DNA of 39,611 nt from Nitriliruptoria bacterium (GTDB taxonomy: Bacteria > Actinomycetota > Nitriliruptoria > Euzebyales > Egibacteraceae). Positions 15,628 through 29,767 of the stretch are shown here, in pieces; position 1 is the first letter of the stretch; each line of letters opens with the position of its first letter. A model generated the notes under the pieces. The model saw only the letters and a list, made by a program, of their open reading frames with translations. It was not told where the DNA came from and searched no databases. The translations under genes were made by a program, and so were the position numbers. The stretch covers positions 1-39,611 of the forward strand of contig PWER01000008.1 of assembly GCA_003553565.1 (NCBI GenBank), read 5' to 3'.

Positions 15628-17589
15628 TCAGACCGCGTCGATCGCGTCCACGTCGAGTCGCACGCGCGGGCCGTCGCGGTCCCACGTCCGCTGCAGCGGC
15701 TCGATGGCGCGTAGCGTGCCACGCAGGTCGTCGGTCTTCACCAGCGTCGCGCCGTCGGGGTCGGGGCCGAGCACGCTGACCTCGGCAGGCACCGCCGCCC
15801 GCACGGCCGCGGCGACGTCGCCCGCGTGCTCGGCGGGAGCGCGCACCAGCACCACCGAGGTCGCCGGTGGCAGGCGCAGCTCGGCGCGGCGCGGCTCCTC
15901 GGCCCGCCAGAAGCCCTCCGGGTCGGCGCGCACCAGCGCCTGCACCGCCGGATGCGTGGGCTCGCGGGTCTGCAGCACGATGCGCTCGCTCCACCGGGCG
16001 ATCGCCAGCCACAGGCGCAGCGCGTCCTCGGCGGCGTCCAGGCGGGGGCGGGCCAGCCAGGCGTCGGCGTCGGGCAGCACGGTCACCGCGGCGGCCTCCC
16101 CGGCCAGCCAGTCGGGGCGCGCGACGATGCTGCCGCGGGTGCACACGCCGATGGCGGGGCGCTCGCGCGGACCGGGAGCGTCGAAGCCCTCCATGCGGGC
16201 CACGTGGGCGCCGGGGTGGGCGCGGGCCAGCTCAGTGGCCAGTCGCCCGGCGCCGGCGGCGAGCGGGGCGACGTCCTCGGCCTCGCACAGCGAGCAGGCG
16301 AACGCTTCGCCGCGCCACCCGCAGGTGGCGCAGGCCCAGGTGGCCGCGGCAGCCCCGGTGGCATCGGCAGCCCCGGTGTCGCCGGCGGCATCGGCGGCTC
16401 CGGCAGCCCCGGTGGCGTCGCCGAGCGCGCCGTCGCACACCGGACAGGCACGCCGGGCGCGGCAGCGCCGGCACGCCAGACGGGTGCCGTCACCGCGCCG
16501 GGCGGCCACCACCAGCCCGGCGCGCCCGGCGGCGACCGCCTCGCGCAGGGCGCGGTCAGCCGGGGCGGTGAGGCGACCGCGCCGCGAGGCCGGCTGGGTG
16601 CTGGGATCCACCACGGTGACCAGCGGGGCCGCGGCGCGCTCGCGCTCGCGCGGGGCGGCGATGGTGCGCACGTGCTCGGCGCGCGCCAGGCGCCACAGCG
16701 CTCCGCTGGGCAGCGTGCCGGTGACCACGGCGCTGGCCCCGCGCAGCGCGGCGAGGCCGAGGACCGCGTCGCGCGCGTGGAACCGGGGGCTGCGCCGCTC
16801 CTTCCAGGCCGGGCTGGCCTCGTCGGCCAGCACCACCAGCCCGAGGTTGGGCACCGGGGTCAGCGCCGCGCCCCGCTCGCCGACCGCCACCCGCGCGTGG
16901 CCGGCGCGCAGGCGCGCGAACGCGCGGTAGCGGCGCCGATCGTCGCCGGGACGCAGGTCGGCGCCCATCGGCCCGGCCACGCCCAGCGCCAGGTCCAGCA
17001 GCGGCGAGGCCGGGTCGGGGGCGAGCACCAGCGCGCTGCGGCCCGCCGCCACGCAGCGGTTGACCAGATCGGCGAGCATCGCCTCGACGTCGTCGCCGGG
17101 CAGCGGACGCCACCAGGCGGCCTGCGGCGTCTGGCGACCCGCGGCGGCCTGCAGCAGCCGTGAGGCGGGATAGGGCCGCCAGGCCGAGGCCGGGCACGGC
17201 GGCCGGTCGGCCGGCTGCGGCGGCGCGGCCGGGCCGAGGGCGGCGAGCTCGTCGTCGAGCCCGGCCACGCGCGGGGGCAGCGCCAAGCGCAGCACCCCGC
17301 CGAGCGTCCCGGCCCAGCGGCCCGCCACCCAGCGCAGCGCGTCGAGCTCCGCGGTGTCGAACCAGCGCACCGGCCCATCGACGCGGGCCAGCGGCTTCAC
17401 GCGCGCCGGGTCGGTGGTGGGCTCGTCGGCGAGCTCGGCGACCCACCCGGTGCGCCGGCGTCCCGCGAACGGCACCCGCACCCGGTGGCCGACGGCCACC
17501 GAGCGCCCCTGCGGCACTGCGTAGTCGAACAGCTGGTCCAGGTGGCGCTGCGTGACGTCGACGACGACCCGGGCGTAGGGTGCGGTCAC
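15628..17589 (-). CDS. priA: PriA-like primosomal protein N' lacking helicase motifs
   Basis: A 653-residue homologue of the replication-restart protein PriA. The N-terminal DNA-binding domain is recognisable (YARVVVDVTQRHLDQLFDYAVP, VGHRVRVPFAGRRRTGWV). Where active helicases have the Walker A GxTGSGKT, this protein reads LPGDDVEAMLADLVNRC, and the DEEH box is LADEASPAW, so ATPase activity is unlikely. The same losses are known in other actinobacterial PriA proteins. Eight zinc-ligand cysteines in four CxxC pairs are kept (CRRC, CPVC, CATC, CSLC). Residues 391-414, between the second and third pairs, are four hexapeptide repeats. The GTG at 17589 is chosen because the conserved domain begins directly after it; the Shine-Dalgarno match is weak. 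Confidence 0.88.
   Translation of the reverse strand: MTAPYARVVVDVTQRHLDQLFDYAVPQGRSVAVGHRVRVPFAGRRRTGWVAELADEPTTDPARVKPLARVDGPVRWFDTAELDALRWVAGRWAGTLGGVLRLALPPRVAGLDDELAALGPAAPPQPADRPPCPASAWRPYPASRLLQAAAGRQTPQAAWWRPLPGDDVEAMLADLVNRCVAAGRSALVLAPDPASPLLDLALGVAGPMGADLRPGDDRRRYRAFARLRAGHARVAVGERGAALTPVPNLGLVVLADEASPAWKERRSPRFHARDAVLGLAALRGASAVVTGTLPSGALWRLARAEHVRTIAAPRERERAAAPLVTVVDPSTQPASRRGRLTAPADRALREAVAAGRAGLVVAARRGDGTRLACRRCRARRACPVCDGALGDATGAAGAADAAGDTGAADATGAAAATWACATCGWRGEAFACSLCEAEDVAPLAAGAGRLATELARAHPGAHVARMEGFDAPGPRERPAIGVCTRGSIVARPDWLAGEAAAVTVLPDADAWLARPRLDAAEDALRLWLAIARWSERIVLQTREPTHPAVQALVRADPEGFWRAEEPRRAELRLPPATSVVLVRAPAEHAGDVAAAVRAAVPAEVSVLGPDPDGATLVKTDDLRGTLRAIEPLQRTWDRDGPRVRLDVDAIDAV
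16348..16419. repeat. four 18-bp tandem repeats inside priA
   Basis: Four 18-bp units of the form ggcagccccggtggcatc begin at 16348, 16366, 16384 and 16402; the third is the most diverged. They are in frame and encode DATGAA-like hexapeptides inserted in the zinc-binding domain. Confidence 0.9.
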
Positions 17590-17604
17590 GGGGTGCGCGC
17601 CACC

Positions 17605-17623
17605 GGCGGTCAGGCGCCGGCGG

Positions 17624-17632
<9 letters not shown>
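17605..17632. repeat. 14-bp perfect tandem duplication at the metK stop codon
   Basis: Two identical copies of ggcggtcaggcgcc lie at 17605-17618 and 17619-17632. The second copy contains the metK TGA (17624-17626). The other copy carries the same TGA in a different frame. Confidence 0.9.
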
Positions 17633-18820
<1,188 letters not shown>

Positions 18821-18856
18821 GGCCCCGCATCCTTTCGCTACAGACGGCGGCAGAGT

Positions 18857-20131
18857 CTAACGAGGGGGGGTGCGCTCCGGCAGGTCCGCACCGGTGCGAC
18901 GCGCGACGATGTGGTCGACGAGGGTCTCGGCCAGCGCCTCCTTGCTCGCCAGCGGCAGCGCGATGCGCTGCCCGTCGGCGGTCAGCAGCACGCCGCGGTT
19001 GGTCTCGACCGCGAAGCCGGCGTCGTGGGCGTCCACACGGTTGACGACGATGAGGTCGAGGCCCTTGCGCCCGAGCTTGTCGGCGCCGTGGGCCTCCTCG
19101 TCGTGGGTCTCGGCGGCGAAGCCGACCAGCACCTGGCCGGGCCGCTTGCGCGCGCCGACGTCGGCGAGGATGTCGGGGTTGCGCACCAGCGTGACCTGCT
19201 CGGGCTCGTCGGTGGCGCCCTTCTTGCGCTTGCGGTCGGCGGCCTGCGCCGGGCGGAAGTCGGCCACGGCGGCGGCGCCGACGACGATGGCGGCGTCCTG
19301 CGCCCGCTCCACCACCGCGGCGTGCATCTCGCGGGCGGTCTCGACGCGGTGCACCGTCACGCCCGGCGGGTCGGGCAGCTCACCGGGTCCGGCGACGAGG
19401 TCGACGTGGGCCCCGCGGCGCGCCAGCGCGCCGGCAACGGCGTAGCCCATCCGCCCGCTGGAGCGGTTGGTCAGGTAGCGCACCGGGTCGAGGTGCTCGC
19501 GGGTCGCCCCGGCGGTGACGACGGCGCGCACCCCCGCCAGCTCGCCGCTGCCACGCCCCGCCGGCGCGAGGGCGGCAGCGACCGCGTCGAGGATCGCGCC
19601 CTCCTCGGCCAGGCGCCCGGGGCCCTCGTCGCCGCCGGCGAGCGGACCGTGCTCGGGTCCCACCAGCACCACGCCGCGCTCGCGCAGCGTGGCGACGTTG
19701 GCGACCACGGCGGGGTGCTCCCACATCTCGGTGTGCATGGCCGGGGCGAGCACCAGCGGCGCGGTCAGGCACAGCAGGGTGCTGGACAGCAGGTCGTCGC
19801 CCAGGCCCCCGGCGAGCTTGCCGAGCGCGTTGGCGGTGGCCGGCGCGACGACGGCGACGTCGGCCTGGCGGGCGAGGTCGACGTGGACGATCCGGTGGGC
19901 GTCATCGAACACGTCGGTGGGCACCGGCCGTCCGGTCAGGGCCGCGAGCTGGGCGGGCGCGATGAAGCGTGTGGCCGCCTCGGTGAGCACGGCCTGGACG
20001 TGCGCGCCGTGGGTGACCAGCCCGCGCGCGAGCAGCGCCGCCTTGTAGGCGGCCACGCCCCCGGACACGCCGAGCAGGACCCGTGCGCCTTGGAGGGCGG
20101 CGCGGTCGAGGGAGGCGGGAGGCTCGGACAC
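18857..20131 (-). CDS. coaBC: bifunctional phosphopantothenoylcysteine decarboxylase / phosphopantothenate--cysteine ligase
   Basis: Two steps of coenzyme A synthesis. The N-terminal CoaC flavoprotein half (1-~190) shows VLLGVSGGVAAYKA, the HRIVHVDLARQADVAVVAPATANALGK segment with the catalytic His, and APAMHTEMWEHP, where many enzymes have PAMNxxM. The C-terminal CoaB ligase half shows VTAGATREHLDPVRYLTNRSSGRMGYA, the conserved KxKK-type KRKKG loop, NPDILADVG and GFAAETHDEEAHGADKL. The 424-residue protein starts at a GTG with only a weak upstream purine run. It follows rpoZ by 33 bp. Confidence 0.96.
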   Translation of the reverse strand: MSEPPASLDRAALQGARVLLGVSGGVAAYKAALLARGLVTHGAHVQAVLTEAATRFIAPAQLAALTGRPVPTDVFDDAHRIVHVDLARQADVAVVAPATANALGKLAGGLGDDLLSSTLLCLTAPLVLAPAMHTEMWEHPAVVANVATLRERGVVLVGPEHGPLAGGDEGPGRLAEEGAILDAVAAALAPAGRGSGELAGVRAVVTAGATREHLDPVRYLTNRSSGRMGYAVAGALARRGAHVDLVAGPGELPDPPGVTVHRVETAREMHAAVVERAQDAAIVVGAAAVADFRPAQAADRKRKKGATDEPEQVTLVRNPDILADVGARKRPGQVLVGFAAETHDEEAHGADKLGRKGLDLIVVNRVDAHDAGFAVETNRGVLLTADGQRIALPLASKEALAETLVDHIVARRTGADLPERTPPR

Positions 20132-20164
20132 GGTGCTCGCCGACCGTCGCAGGGAGCCGGTGGG

Positions 20165-20638
20165 TCAGGCGTCCTCGTCGGGGGCGGGCGCGTCGGCCTC
20201 GCCCTCGTCGTCGGGGGCGTCGTCGCCAACCCCGGCCAGCGGGTCGGAGAGGTCGCCGGCGTCGGCGTCGGCGGCCTCACCGGCATCGGCGTCGGTGCCG
20301 GTCGGGTCGAGCGCCACGACCTCGGCGTCCTCGCCCTCCGCGCCTGCGTCGTCGACGTCAGCGTGGCCGCCCTGCGCGCCCTCGTCACCGAAGGCGTCGC
20401 TGTCCTCGAGGCCGCCGAGGAGCTGCTCGGCCACCCGCATGGCCTCGCCGGGCTCTTGGGCCACGAGCTTGCCGGCGGCGATCTCCTCGAGGGCGATGGA
20501 CAGCGGCTTGTTGGACGCGACCTGATCCACCAGCGGCGGGGTGTAGCGGCCCAGGCCCTCCCCGAGCGAGTGGTAGTAGGCGTTGACCTCGCGGGCGCGC
20601 CGCGCGGCGAGGTGCACGAGCGTGTACTTGCTCGGCAC
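20165..20638 (-). CDS. rpoZ: RNA polymerase omega subunit with acidic C-terminal extension
   Basis: Omega, which aids beta' folding in RNA polymerase. The core matches the family: [26 protein letters not shown], then [16 protein letters not shown]. Residues ~72-157 form an extra tail, about a third Asp/Glu and without Lys or Arg. The coordinates use the first canonical in-frame start, a GTG at 20638. However, the ten codons before it encode [10 protein letters not shown], and IDELL is part of the omega family's N-terminus, so translation probably begins upstream. No in-frame ATG, GTG or TTG is found there. An AGGAGG lies 8 nt before an in-frame ATC (20666-20668), while the ATG at 20673-20675 is one base out of frame. 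A rare ATC start or a 1-nt indel would explain this. Confidence 0.85.
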   Translation of the reverse strand: MPSKYTLVHLAARRAREVNAYYHSLGEGLGRYTPPLVDQVASNKPLSIALEEIAAGKLVAQEPGEAMRVAEQLLGGLEDSDAFGDEGAQGGHADVDDAGAEGEDAEVVALDPTGTDADAGEAADADAGDLSDPLAGVGDDAPDDEGEADAPAPDEDA

Positions 20639-20816
20639 CTGGTCCAGCAGCTCGTCGATCGTGGCGATCGGGCATCCCTCCTCGGGATCGGGTCGCGTCG
20701 CGGCCGGTTGGCTCGAGCGGTGGTCACCTCGAGCCCCAAGCGAGCTCGGGTGCGGCCCGGGGCCGGGGTCTTGGTCATGATCCTGGCCCTGGCCGCGTGG
20801 CCTTGGCCAGGCGTGG

Positions 20817-21416
20817 CTAGCCGGCCGTGCCGACGCGGTCGAGTATAGCCTCCAGCGCTGCCACGCAGCCGGGGACCGTGTCGTTGACCACCTGGTAGTC
20901 GAACTCCTGGGCGCGCTGGAGCTCCCACCGGGCTATCTCGATGCGGCGGGCGGCGGTCTCCTCGTCGTCACCGCGGGCGCGCAGCCGGGCGACGAGCTCC
21001 TCTTCCGAGGGCGGCGCGACGAACACCAGCACCGCCTCCGACTCGCGCTGGCGGATCTGGCGCGCACCCTGCACCTCGATCTCGAGCAGGACCGTGCGGC
21101 CCCGGGCGCGCGGGCCGGTGACGGCCTCGCGCAGCGTGCCGTAGCGACGGCCGTTGAACTCGGCCCACTCGAGGAAGTCGCCGGCCTCGATGCGCGCGGT
21201 GAAGTCCGCCTCGTCGAGGAAGTGGTAGTGGACGCCGTGCTCCTCCCCGGGCCGTGGCGGGCGGGTCGTGGCCGACACTGCGACCGTCACGTCGTCACGG
21301 CGCTCGGTCAGCGCGCGCACCACGGTGCCCTTGCCCACGCCTCCGGGCCCGCTCACCACGATCAGCCCGCCGGGGGTCGCCGGCCCGTCGCGGCCCACCT
21401 CAGCGTCGCCGGTCAC
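20817..21416 (-). CDS. gmk: guanylate kinase
   Basis: Phosphorylates GMP to GDP with ATP. The 199-residue protein has the P-loop GPGGVGKGT (residues 23-31), the GMP-binding segment [33 protein letters not shown] and the [11 protein letters not shown] motif. It starts at a GTG inside the end of mihF (17-nt overlap). A shorter start at an in-frame GTG six codons later would also keep the P-loop. The mihF-gmk-rpoZ order is standard in actinobacteria. Confidence 0.97.
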   Translation of the reverse strand: MTGDAEVGRDGPATPGGLIVVSGPGGVGKGTVVRALTERRDDVTVAVSATTRPPRPGEEHGVHYHFLDEADFTARIEAGDFLEWAEFNGRRYGTLREAVTGPRARGRTVLLEIEVQGARQIRQRESEAVLVFVAPPSEEELVARLRARGDDEETAARRIEIARWELQRAQEFDYQVVNDTVPGCVAALEAILDRVGTAG

Positions 21417-21726
21417 GGGCGAAGGCCTCGGACAGCCGGGCGCGCTGGTTGGCTCCGAGCCCGCGCAGCCGGCGCGAGGGGCTGATCCCCAGCTCGTCCA
21501 TCAGGCGCTGGGCGCGCACCTTGCCGACGTTGGGCAGCGTCTCCAGGACATCGGAGACCTTCGCCCGGGCGATCGCCTCGTCCTGGTCGGCGCGGCGCAG
21601 CACCTCGTCGATGCCGATGGTCCCCTGCCGCAGCTCCTCCTTGAGCGCGGCGCGCGCCTTGCGTGCCGCGGCGGCCTTGTCGAGCGCTCGCCGGCGCTCG
21701 TCATCGTCGAGTGGCGGCAGCGACAT
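21400..21726 (-). CDS. mihF: actinobacterial integration host factor (mIHF)
   Basis: A 108-residue nucleoid-associated DNA-binding protein of the actinobacterial mIHF type, unrelated to E. coli IHF in sequence. The conserved C-terminal region is seen: EVLRRADQDEAIARAKVSDVLETLPNVGKVRAQRLMDELGIS, a helix-two-turn-helix/H2TH-like DNA-binding segment, followed by the family's basic RRLRGLGANQR. The charged N-terminal helix is longer than the fold needs. GGAGGAA precedes the ATG, and a TAGGAT box lies about 35 bp upstream, suggesting that a new transcript starts here after pyrE. Confidence 0.95.
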   Translation of the reverse strand: MSLPPLDDDERRRALDKAAAARKARAALKEELRQGTIGIDEVLRRADQDEAIARAKVSDVLETLPNVGKVRAQRLMDELGISPSRRLRGLGANQRARLSEAFARDRRR

Positions 21727-21759
21727 GGCAGCTTCCTCCAGGGGGTCGAACGCGCGTCG

Positions 21760-21765
21760 ATCCTA
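21760..21765 (-). promoter_or_regulatory. -10 box before mihF
   Basis: TAGGAT on the minus strand is a perfect match to the preferred actinobacterial -10 hexamer, 34 nt before the mihF start. A TTGACR-like -35 is not evident 16-18 nt upstream. It would drive mihF-gmk-rpoZ-coaBC-metK and perhaps onward. Confidence 0.45.
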
Positions 21766-21830
21766 GCCACGTGAGCGCTGCTGCGTGCCACCGCGGCGGG
21801 CGACGGCACGGCGTGTCGCGGCGGCGGGGC

Positions 21831-22385
21831 TCACCCCTGGGCGGCGGCACGCAGCTCGCTGGCGGTGAACAGCGGCGTCAGCGCCAGGCCGTCGGCGGCC
21901 AGCGCCTCGTCGCCGCCGGACTCGCGATCGACCACGCACAGCACGGCAGCGATCTCGGCGCCGCGCTCGCGCAGGTCGGCGCAGGAGGCGCGCACCTGCC
22001 CGCCGGAGGTGATGACGTCCTCCACCACGGTCAGGCGCAGCCCCTCCACCGGACCGCCCTCGGCGAGGTTCTCGGTGCCGTAGGGCTTGGCCTCCTTGCG
22101 CACGAACCGTGCGGCGATCCCGGTGCGGGCCGACACGGCGGTGGCCAGCGGGACGCCGCCGAGCTCGAGGCCGGCCAGCGCGTCGGTGTCGGGCGGCACC
22201 AGCGGGGCCAGGGCGGCGGCGAGATCGGCCAGCAGCGCCGGGTCGGCCTCGAAGCGGTACTTGTCGAAGTACTCGCTGCTGACCTGCCCCGAGCGCAGCC
22301 GGAAGCGCCCGGTCAGGTGGGCGGCGGCGTGGACGCGCGCGGCGAGCGCGGCGCGCGCGGCGGGGGCGGGGTCGGGCTGCGACAT
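21831..22385 (-). CDS. pyrE: orotate phosphoribosyltransferase
   Basis: Joins orotate to PRPP to give OMP, the fifth step of UMP synthesis. The 184-residue protein shows HLTGRFRLRSGQVSSEYFDKYRF, LELGGVPLATAVSARTG, FVRKEAKPYGT and the PRPP-binding loop LTVVEDVITSGGQV. It is the last gene of the pyr operon, 52 bp after pyrF. It is followed by a 104-bp gap with GC-rich imperfect dyads but no T-tailed terminator. Confidence 0.96.
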   Translation of the reverse strand: MSQPDPAPAARAALAARVHAAAHLTGRFRLRSGQVSSEYFDKYRFEADPALLADLAAALAPLVPPDTDALAGLELGGVPLATAVSARTGIAARFVRKEAKPYGTENLAEGGPVEGLRLTVVEDVITSGGQVRASCADLRERGAEIAAVLCVVDRESGGDEALAADGLALTPLFTASELRAAAQG

Positions 22386-22437
22386 CGTGCGCTCCAGAGG
22401 TTGGGGTCAGCAGAGGTCGAGGCCGGGAGTGCTCGGG

Positions 22438-23136
22438 TCACGGGAGCTCGGCGAGGATCGCCGCGGCGGCGGCGGCGGGGTCAGCCGCCGCGGTGACGGG
22501 GCGCCCCACCACCAGCACGTCGGCGCCGGCGGCCCGGGCCTGCGCGGGCGTGGCCACCCGCGCCTGGTCGTTGCGCGCGCTGCCGGACGGGCGGATGCCG
22601 GGGGGGACGATCAGGCCGCGATCGCCGATGGCCTCGCGCACCGCCGCGATGTCGGTGGGGGCGCACACCACGCCGGCGGCGCCAGCGTCGACCGCCAGGC
22701 GCGCCAGGCGCGGCACTTGCTCCTCGGCGGGGGGCGAGCCGGTGGCAGCCAGCCCCGGGGCGTCGAGGCTGGTGAGCACCGTCACCGCCAGCACCGAGGT
22801 CTCGGGGGCGGCGTCGACGGCCGCGTTGATCATCAGCTCGCCGCCGGTGGCGTGCACCGTCAGGTACGAGGCGCCCTCGCGGCCGAGCGCGGCGGCCGCG
22901 GCGGCAACCGTGGCGGGGATGTCGTGGAGCTTGAGGTCGGCGAACAGCGGCGCGCGGGCCCGGGCGGCGTGCAGCGCGGCGGGCCCGTGGGCGGCGAACG
23001 CCTCCAGCCCCACCTTGAAGGCGCCGACGTGGTCGGCCAGCTGCTCGGTGAGCCGCGAGAGGTGCTCGAGGTCGGCGGTGTCCAGCGCGATCGCCAGGGG
23101 GCGGTTGGCCAGCGCGGGTGCGGCCTCGGGATCCAT
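22438..23136 (-). CDS. pyrF: orotidine 5'-phosphate decarboxylase
   Basis: Decarboxylates OMP to UMP. The 232-residue protein shows the N-terminal LAIALDTAD strand, the catalytic DLKLHDIP motif (Asp67, Lys69, Asp72), TVHATGGELMINAAV and the C-terminal phosphate-binding GIRPSG and VVGRPVT segments. The ATG at 23136 is preferred because GGAGGAA lies 3 nt upstream; a longer in-frame reading adds a non-conserved Cys/Arg-rich stretch. It lies between pyrD and pyrE. Confidence 0.96.
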   Translation of the reverse strand: MDPEAAPALANRPLAIALDTADLEHLSRLTEQLADHVGAFKVGLEAFAAHGPAALHAARARAPLFADLKLHDIPATVAAAAAALGREGASYLTVHATGGELMINAAVDAAPETSVLAVTVLTSLDAPGLAATGSPPAEEQVPRLARLAVDAGAAGVVCAPTDIAAVREAIGDRGLIVPPGIRPSGSARNDQARVATPAQARAAGADVLVVGRPVTAAADPAAAAAAILAELP

Positions 23137-23185
23137 GGGTTCCTCCGGGGGTCGGTGCGCGGAGCGGGCGGGCGCACCGCCGCGG

Positions 23186-24187
23186 TCAGCCGGGCAGCTG
23201 CACCGTGCCACGCAGGTCGGCGACCCGGTCGATGCCGCGTGCGGCGAGCCAGTCGGGCAGCGCCTCCAGCACCTCCAGCGAGGCCATCGGGTTGCCGAAC
23301 GTGGCGGTGCCCACGGCCACGGCGGTGGCGCCCGCTCGGATCAGCTCGACCACATCGGTGACGGTGCTCACCCCGCCCATGCCGATGATCGGGATGTCGG
23401 GCAGCGCCTGGTGCACCTGGTGGATCGCGCGGACCGCCACCGGCTTGATCGCAGGGCCGGACAGCCCGCCGGTGACCCCGCCCAGCCGCGGCCGGCCGGT
23501 CTCGGCGTCGATCGCCATCCCCAGCAGCGTGTTGATGAGGCTGACCCCGGTGGCGCCGGCCTCCCGGGCCGAGGCGGCGATGGCGGTGATGTCGGTGACA
23601 TCGGGGGTGAGCTTGGCGAACACCGGCACCGACAGGTTGGCGGTGACGACCCGGATGGCCTCCCGCGTGGCCTCGGTGCGGCAGGCGAACACCGTGCCGC
23701 GGTCCTCGACGTTGGGGCAGGAGATGTTCGCCTCGACCGCGAGGATCCCCTCGACGCCGCGCAGGCGCTGCGCCAGCACCTGGTAGTCCTCGACGGTGTT
23801 GCCGGCGATCGAGACGATGGCGGGCACGCCGTGCTGGCGCAGCCAGGGCAGATCCTCGGCGAGCCACGCGTCGATACCGCCGTTCTGCAGGCCGATCGCG
23901 TTGAGCATCCCACCGCTGGTCTCGACCATCCTGGGGGTGGGCAGCCCGGGGCGCGGGTGGCGGGTGATCGACTTGACCACCACCGCGCCGAGGCGGTTGA
24001 CGTCGAAGAACTGGTTGATCTCCCGCCCCGACCCGAACGTGCCGCTGGCGGTCACGATCGGGTTGGCCAGCGTCACGCCGCCGAGGTCGACCCGCAGGTC
24101 GGCCGCGGGCTCGGCGGGCGTGGTGGCCGCGCCCGAGGGCGCGGCGGCCGTCCTCGCAGGCGGGGGGCTCGGGCGCGAGATCGCCAT
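23186..24187 (-). CDS. pyrD: dihydroorotate dehydrogenase, class 1B catalytic subunit
   Basis: FMN-containing subunit oxidising dihydroorotate to orotate, with electrons passed to PyrK and NAD+. The 333-residue protein carries ANPIVTASGTFG, NAIGLQNGG and EANISCPNVEDRG with the class 1 catalytic Cys157 (class 2 enzymes have Ser here), FAKLTPDVTDI, GVSLINTLLGMAID, GGLSGPAIKPVAVRAI and IIGMGGVST. The first ~30 residues are a Pro/Ala-rich extension. The ATG shares one base with the pyrK stop (TGATG). The adjacent pyrK confirms the class 1B assignment. Confidence 0.97.
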   Translation of the reverse strand: MAISRPSPPPARTAAAPSGAATTPAEPAADLRVDLGGVTLANPIVTASGTFGSGREINQFFDVNRLGAVVVKSITRHPRPGLPTPRMVETSGGMLNAIGLQNGGIDAWLAEDLPWLRQHGVPAIVSIAGNTVEDYQVLAQRLRGVEGILAVEANISCPNVEDRGTVFACRTEATREAIRVVTANLSVPVFAKLTPDVTDITAIAASAREAGATGVSLINTLLGMAIDAETGRPRLGGVTGGLSGPAIKPVAVRAIHQVHQALPDIPIIGMGGVSTVTDVVELIRAGATAVAVGTATFGNPMASLEVLEALPDWLAARGIDRVADLRGTVQLPG

Positions 24188-25082
24188 CAGCCCGTCTCCT
24201 CGTCGAGCTCGTGCTGTGCCATCGCGGGGCTGCGCACCGCGTCCCAGTCGACCCGGGCGCCGTTGAGCACCGGACCCTCGACGCAGGCGCGCACGTTGCG
24301 GCGCTGTCCCTTGCGGCGCACCGGCACCACGCACGTCATGCACACGCCGGTGCCGCACGCCATCGCCTCCTCGACCGCGACCTGGCTCGGCAGCCCGCGG
24401 TCGGCGGCCCAGCGCGCCACACCGGCCAGCATCGGCATCGGCCCGCAGCCGTAGACGACCTCGGAGCGGCCGTGCTCGGCGACGCCGTCGAGCACGTCGG
24501 TGACGATCCCCTGCGTCCCCAGCGAGCCGTCGTCGGTGGTGAAGGTGGCGCTGGCGGCCGCGCGCTTGGCCTCGATCGTGTTGTAGATCTGCTCGGCGGT
24601 GCGGGCACCGAGCACGACGTCGACGCGGTGGCCGCGCGCGCCCAGCGTCCGCGCGAGGTACAGCATCGGCGCGGCGCCGTACCCGCCGCCGACGAGCAGG
24701 GCGGGCACCTGCCGGTTGGGCAGCGGGAAGCCGCGCCCGAGCGGGCCGACGAGGTCGAGCACGTCGTGCTTGCCGCGCTGGGCCAGCCAGTGGGTGCCCT
24801 GCCCGACCCCGGAGAAGACGATCTCGATCGTGCCCGCCCACGGGCCCTGCTGGCTGACGCTGGCGATCGAGAAGGGCCGGCGCAGCGTGGCGCCCCCGAC
24901 GTCGACCGCCAGGGTCACGAACTGGCCGGGTCGGGCGCGCTCGGCGATCGCGGGTGCCACGAACGTCAGCGACCAGTAGCTGCCCACGCGCTTGGCGCCC
25001 AGCACCTCGCAGAAGGCTCGCAGCGGGCCCTCCTCGCGGCCGAACACCTGCGGGTCGCTGCCGCGGGGCGTGATCTGGCTGC

Positions 25083-25086
<4 letters not shown>
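24187..25086 (-). CDS. pyrK: dihydroorotate dehydrogenase electron-transfer subunit
   Basis: Iron-sulfur flavoprotein that carries electrons from PyrD to NAD+. The 299-residue protein shows the FAD-binding RRPFSIASV (residues 69-77), an NAD-binding ferredoxin-reductase segment [16 protein letters not shown] and [11 protein letters not shown], and a C-terminal [2Fe-2S] cluster with Cys244, Cys249, Cys252 and Cys268 ([10 protein letters not shown]). The GTG at 25086 is chosen because it overlaps the carB stop by 4 nt and has a GGGGGAGAGG purine run upstream. Confidence 0.96.

Positions 25087-29759
<4,673 letters not shown>

Positions 29760-29767
<8 letters not shown>

Noticed and set aside
18821-18856. 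SAM riboswitch before metK
   Set aside because: Only 36 bp separate coaBC and metK, too little for any known SAM aptamer.
20817-20936. An alternative small protein starting [15 protein letters not shown] between gmk and rpoZ
   Set aside because: Its frame runs out of frame through rpoZ, has Arg/Pro/Ser-rich shadow composition and no Shine-Dalgarno.
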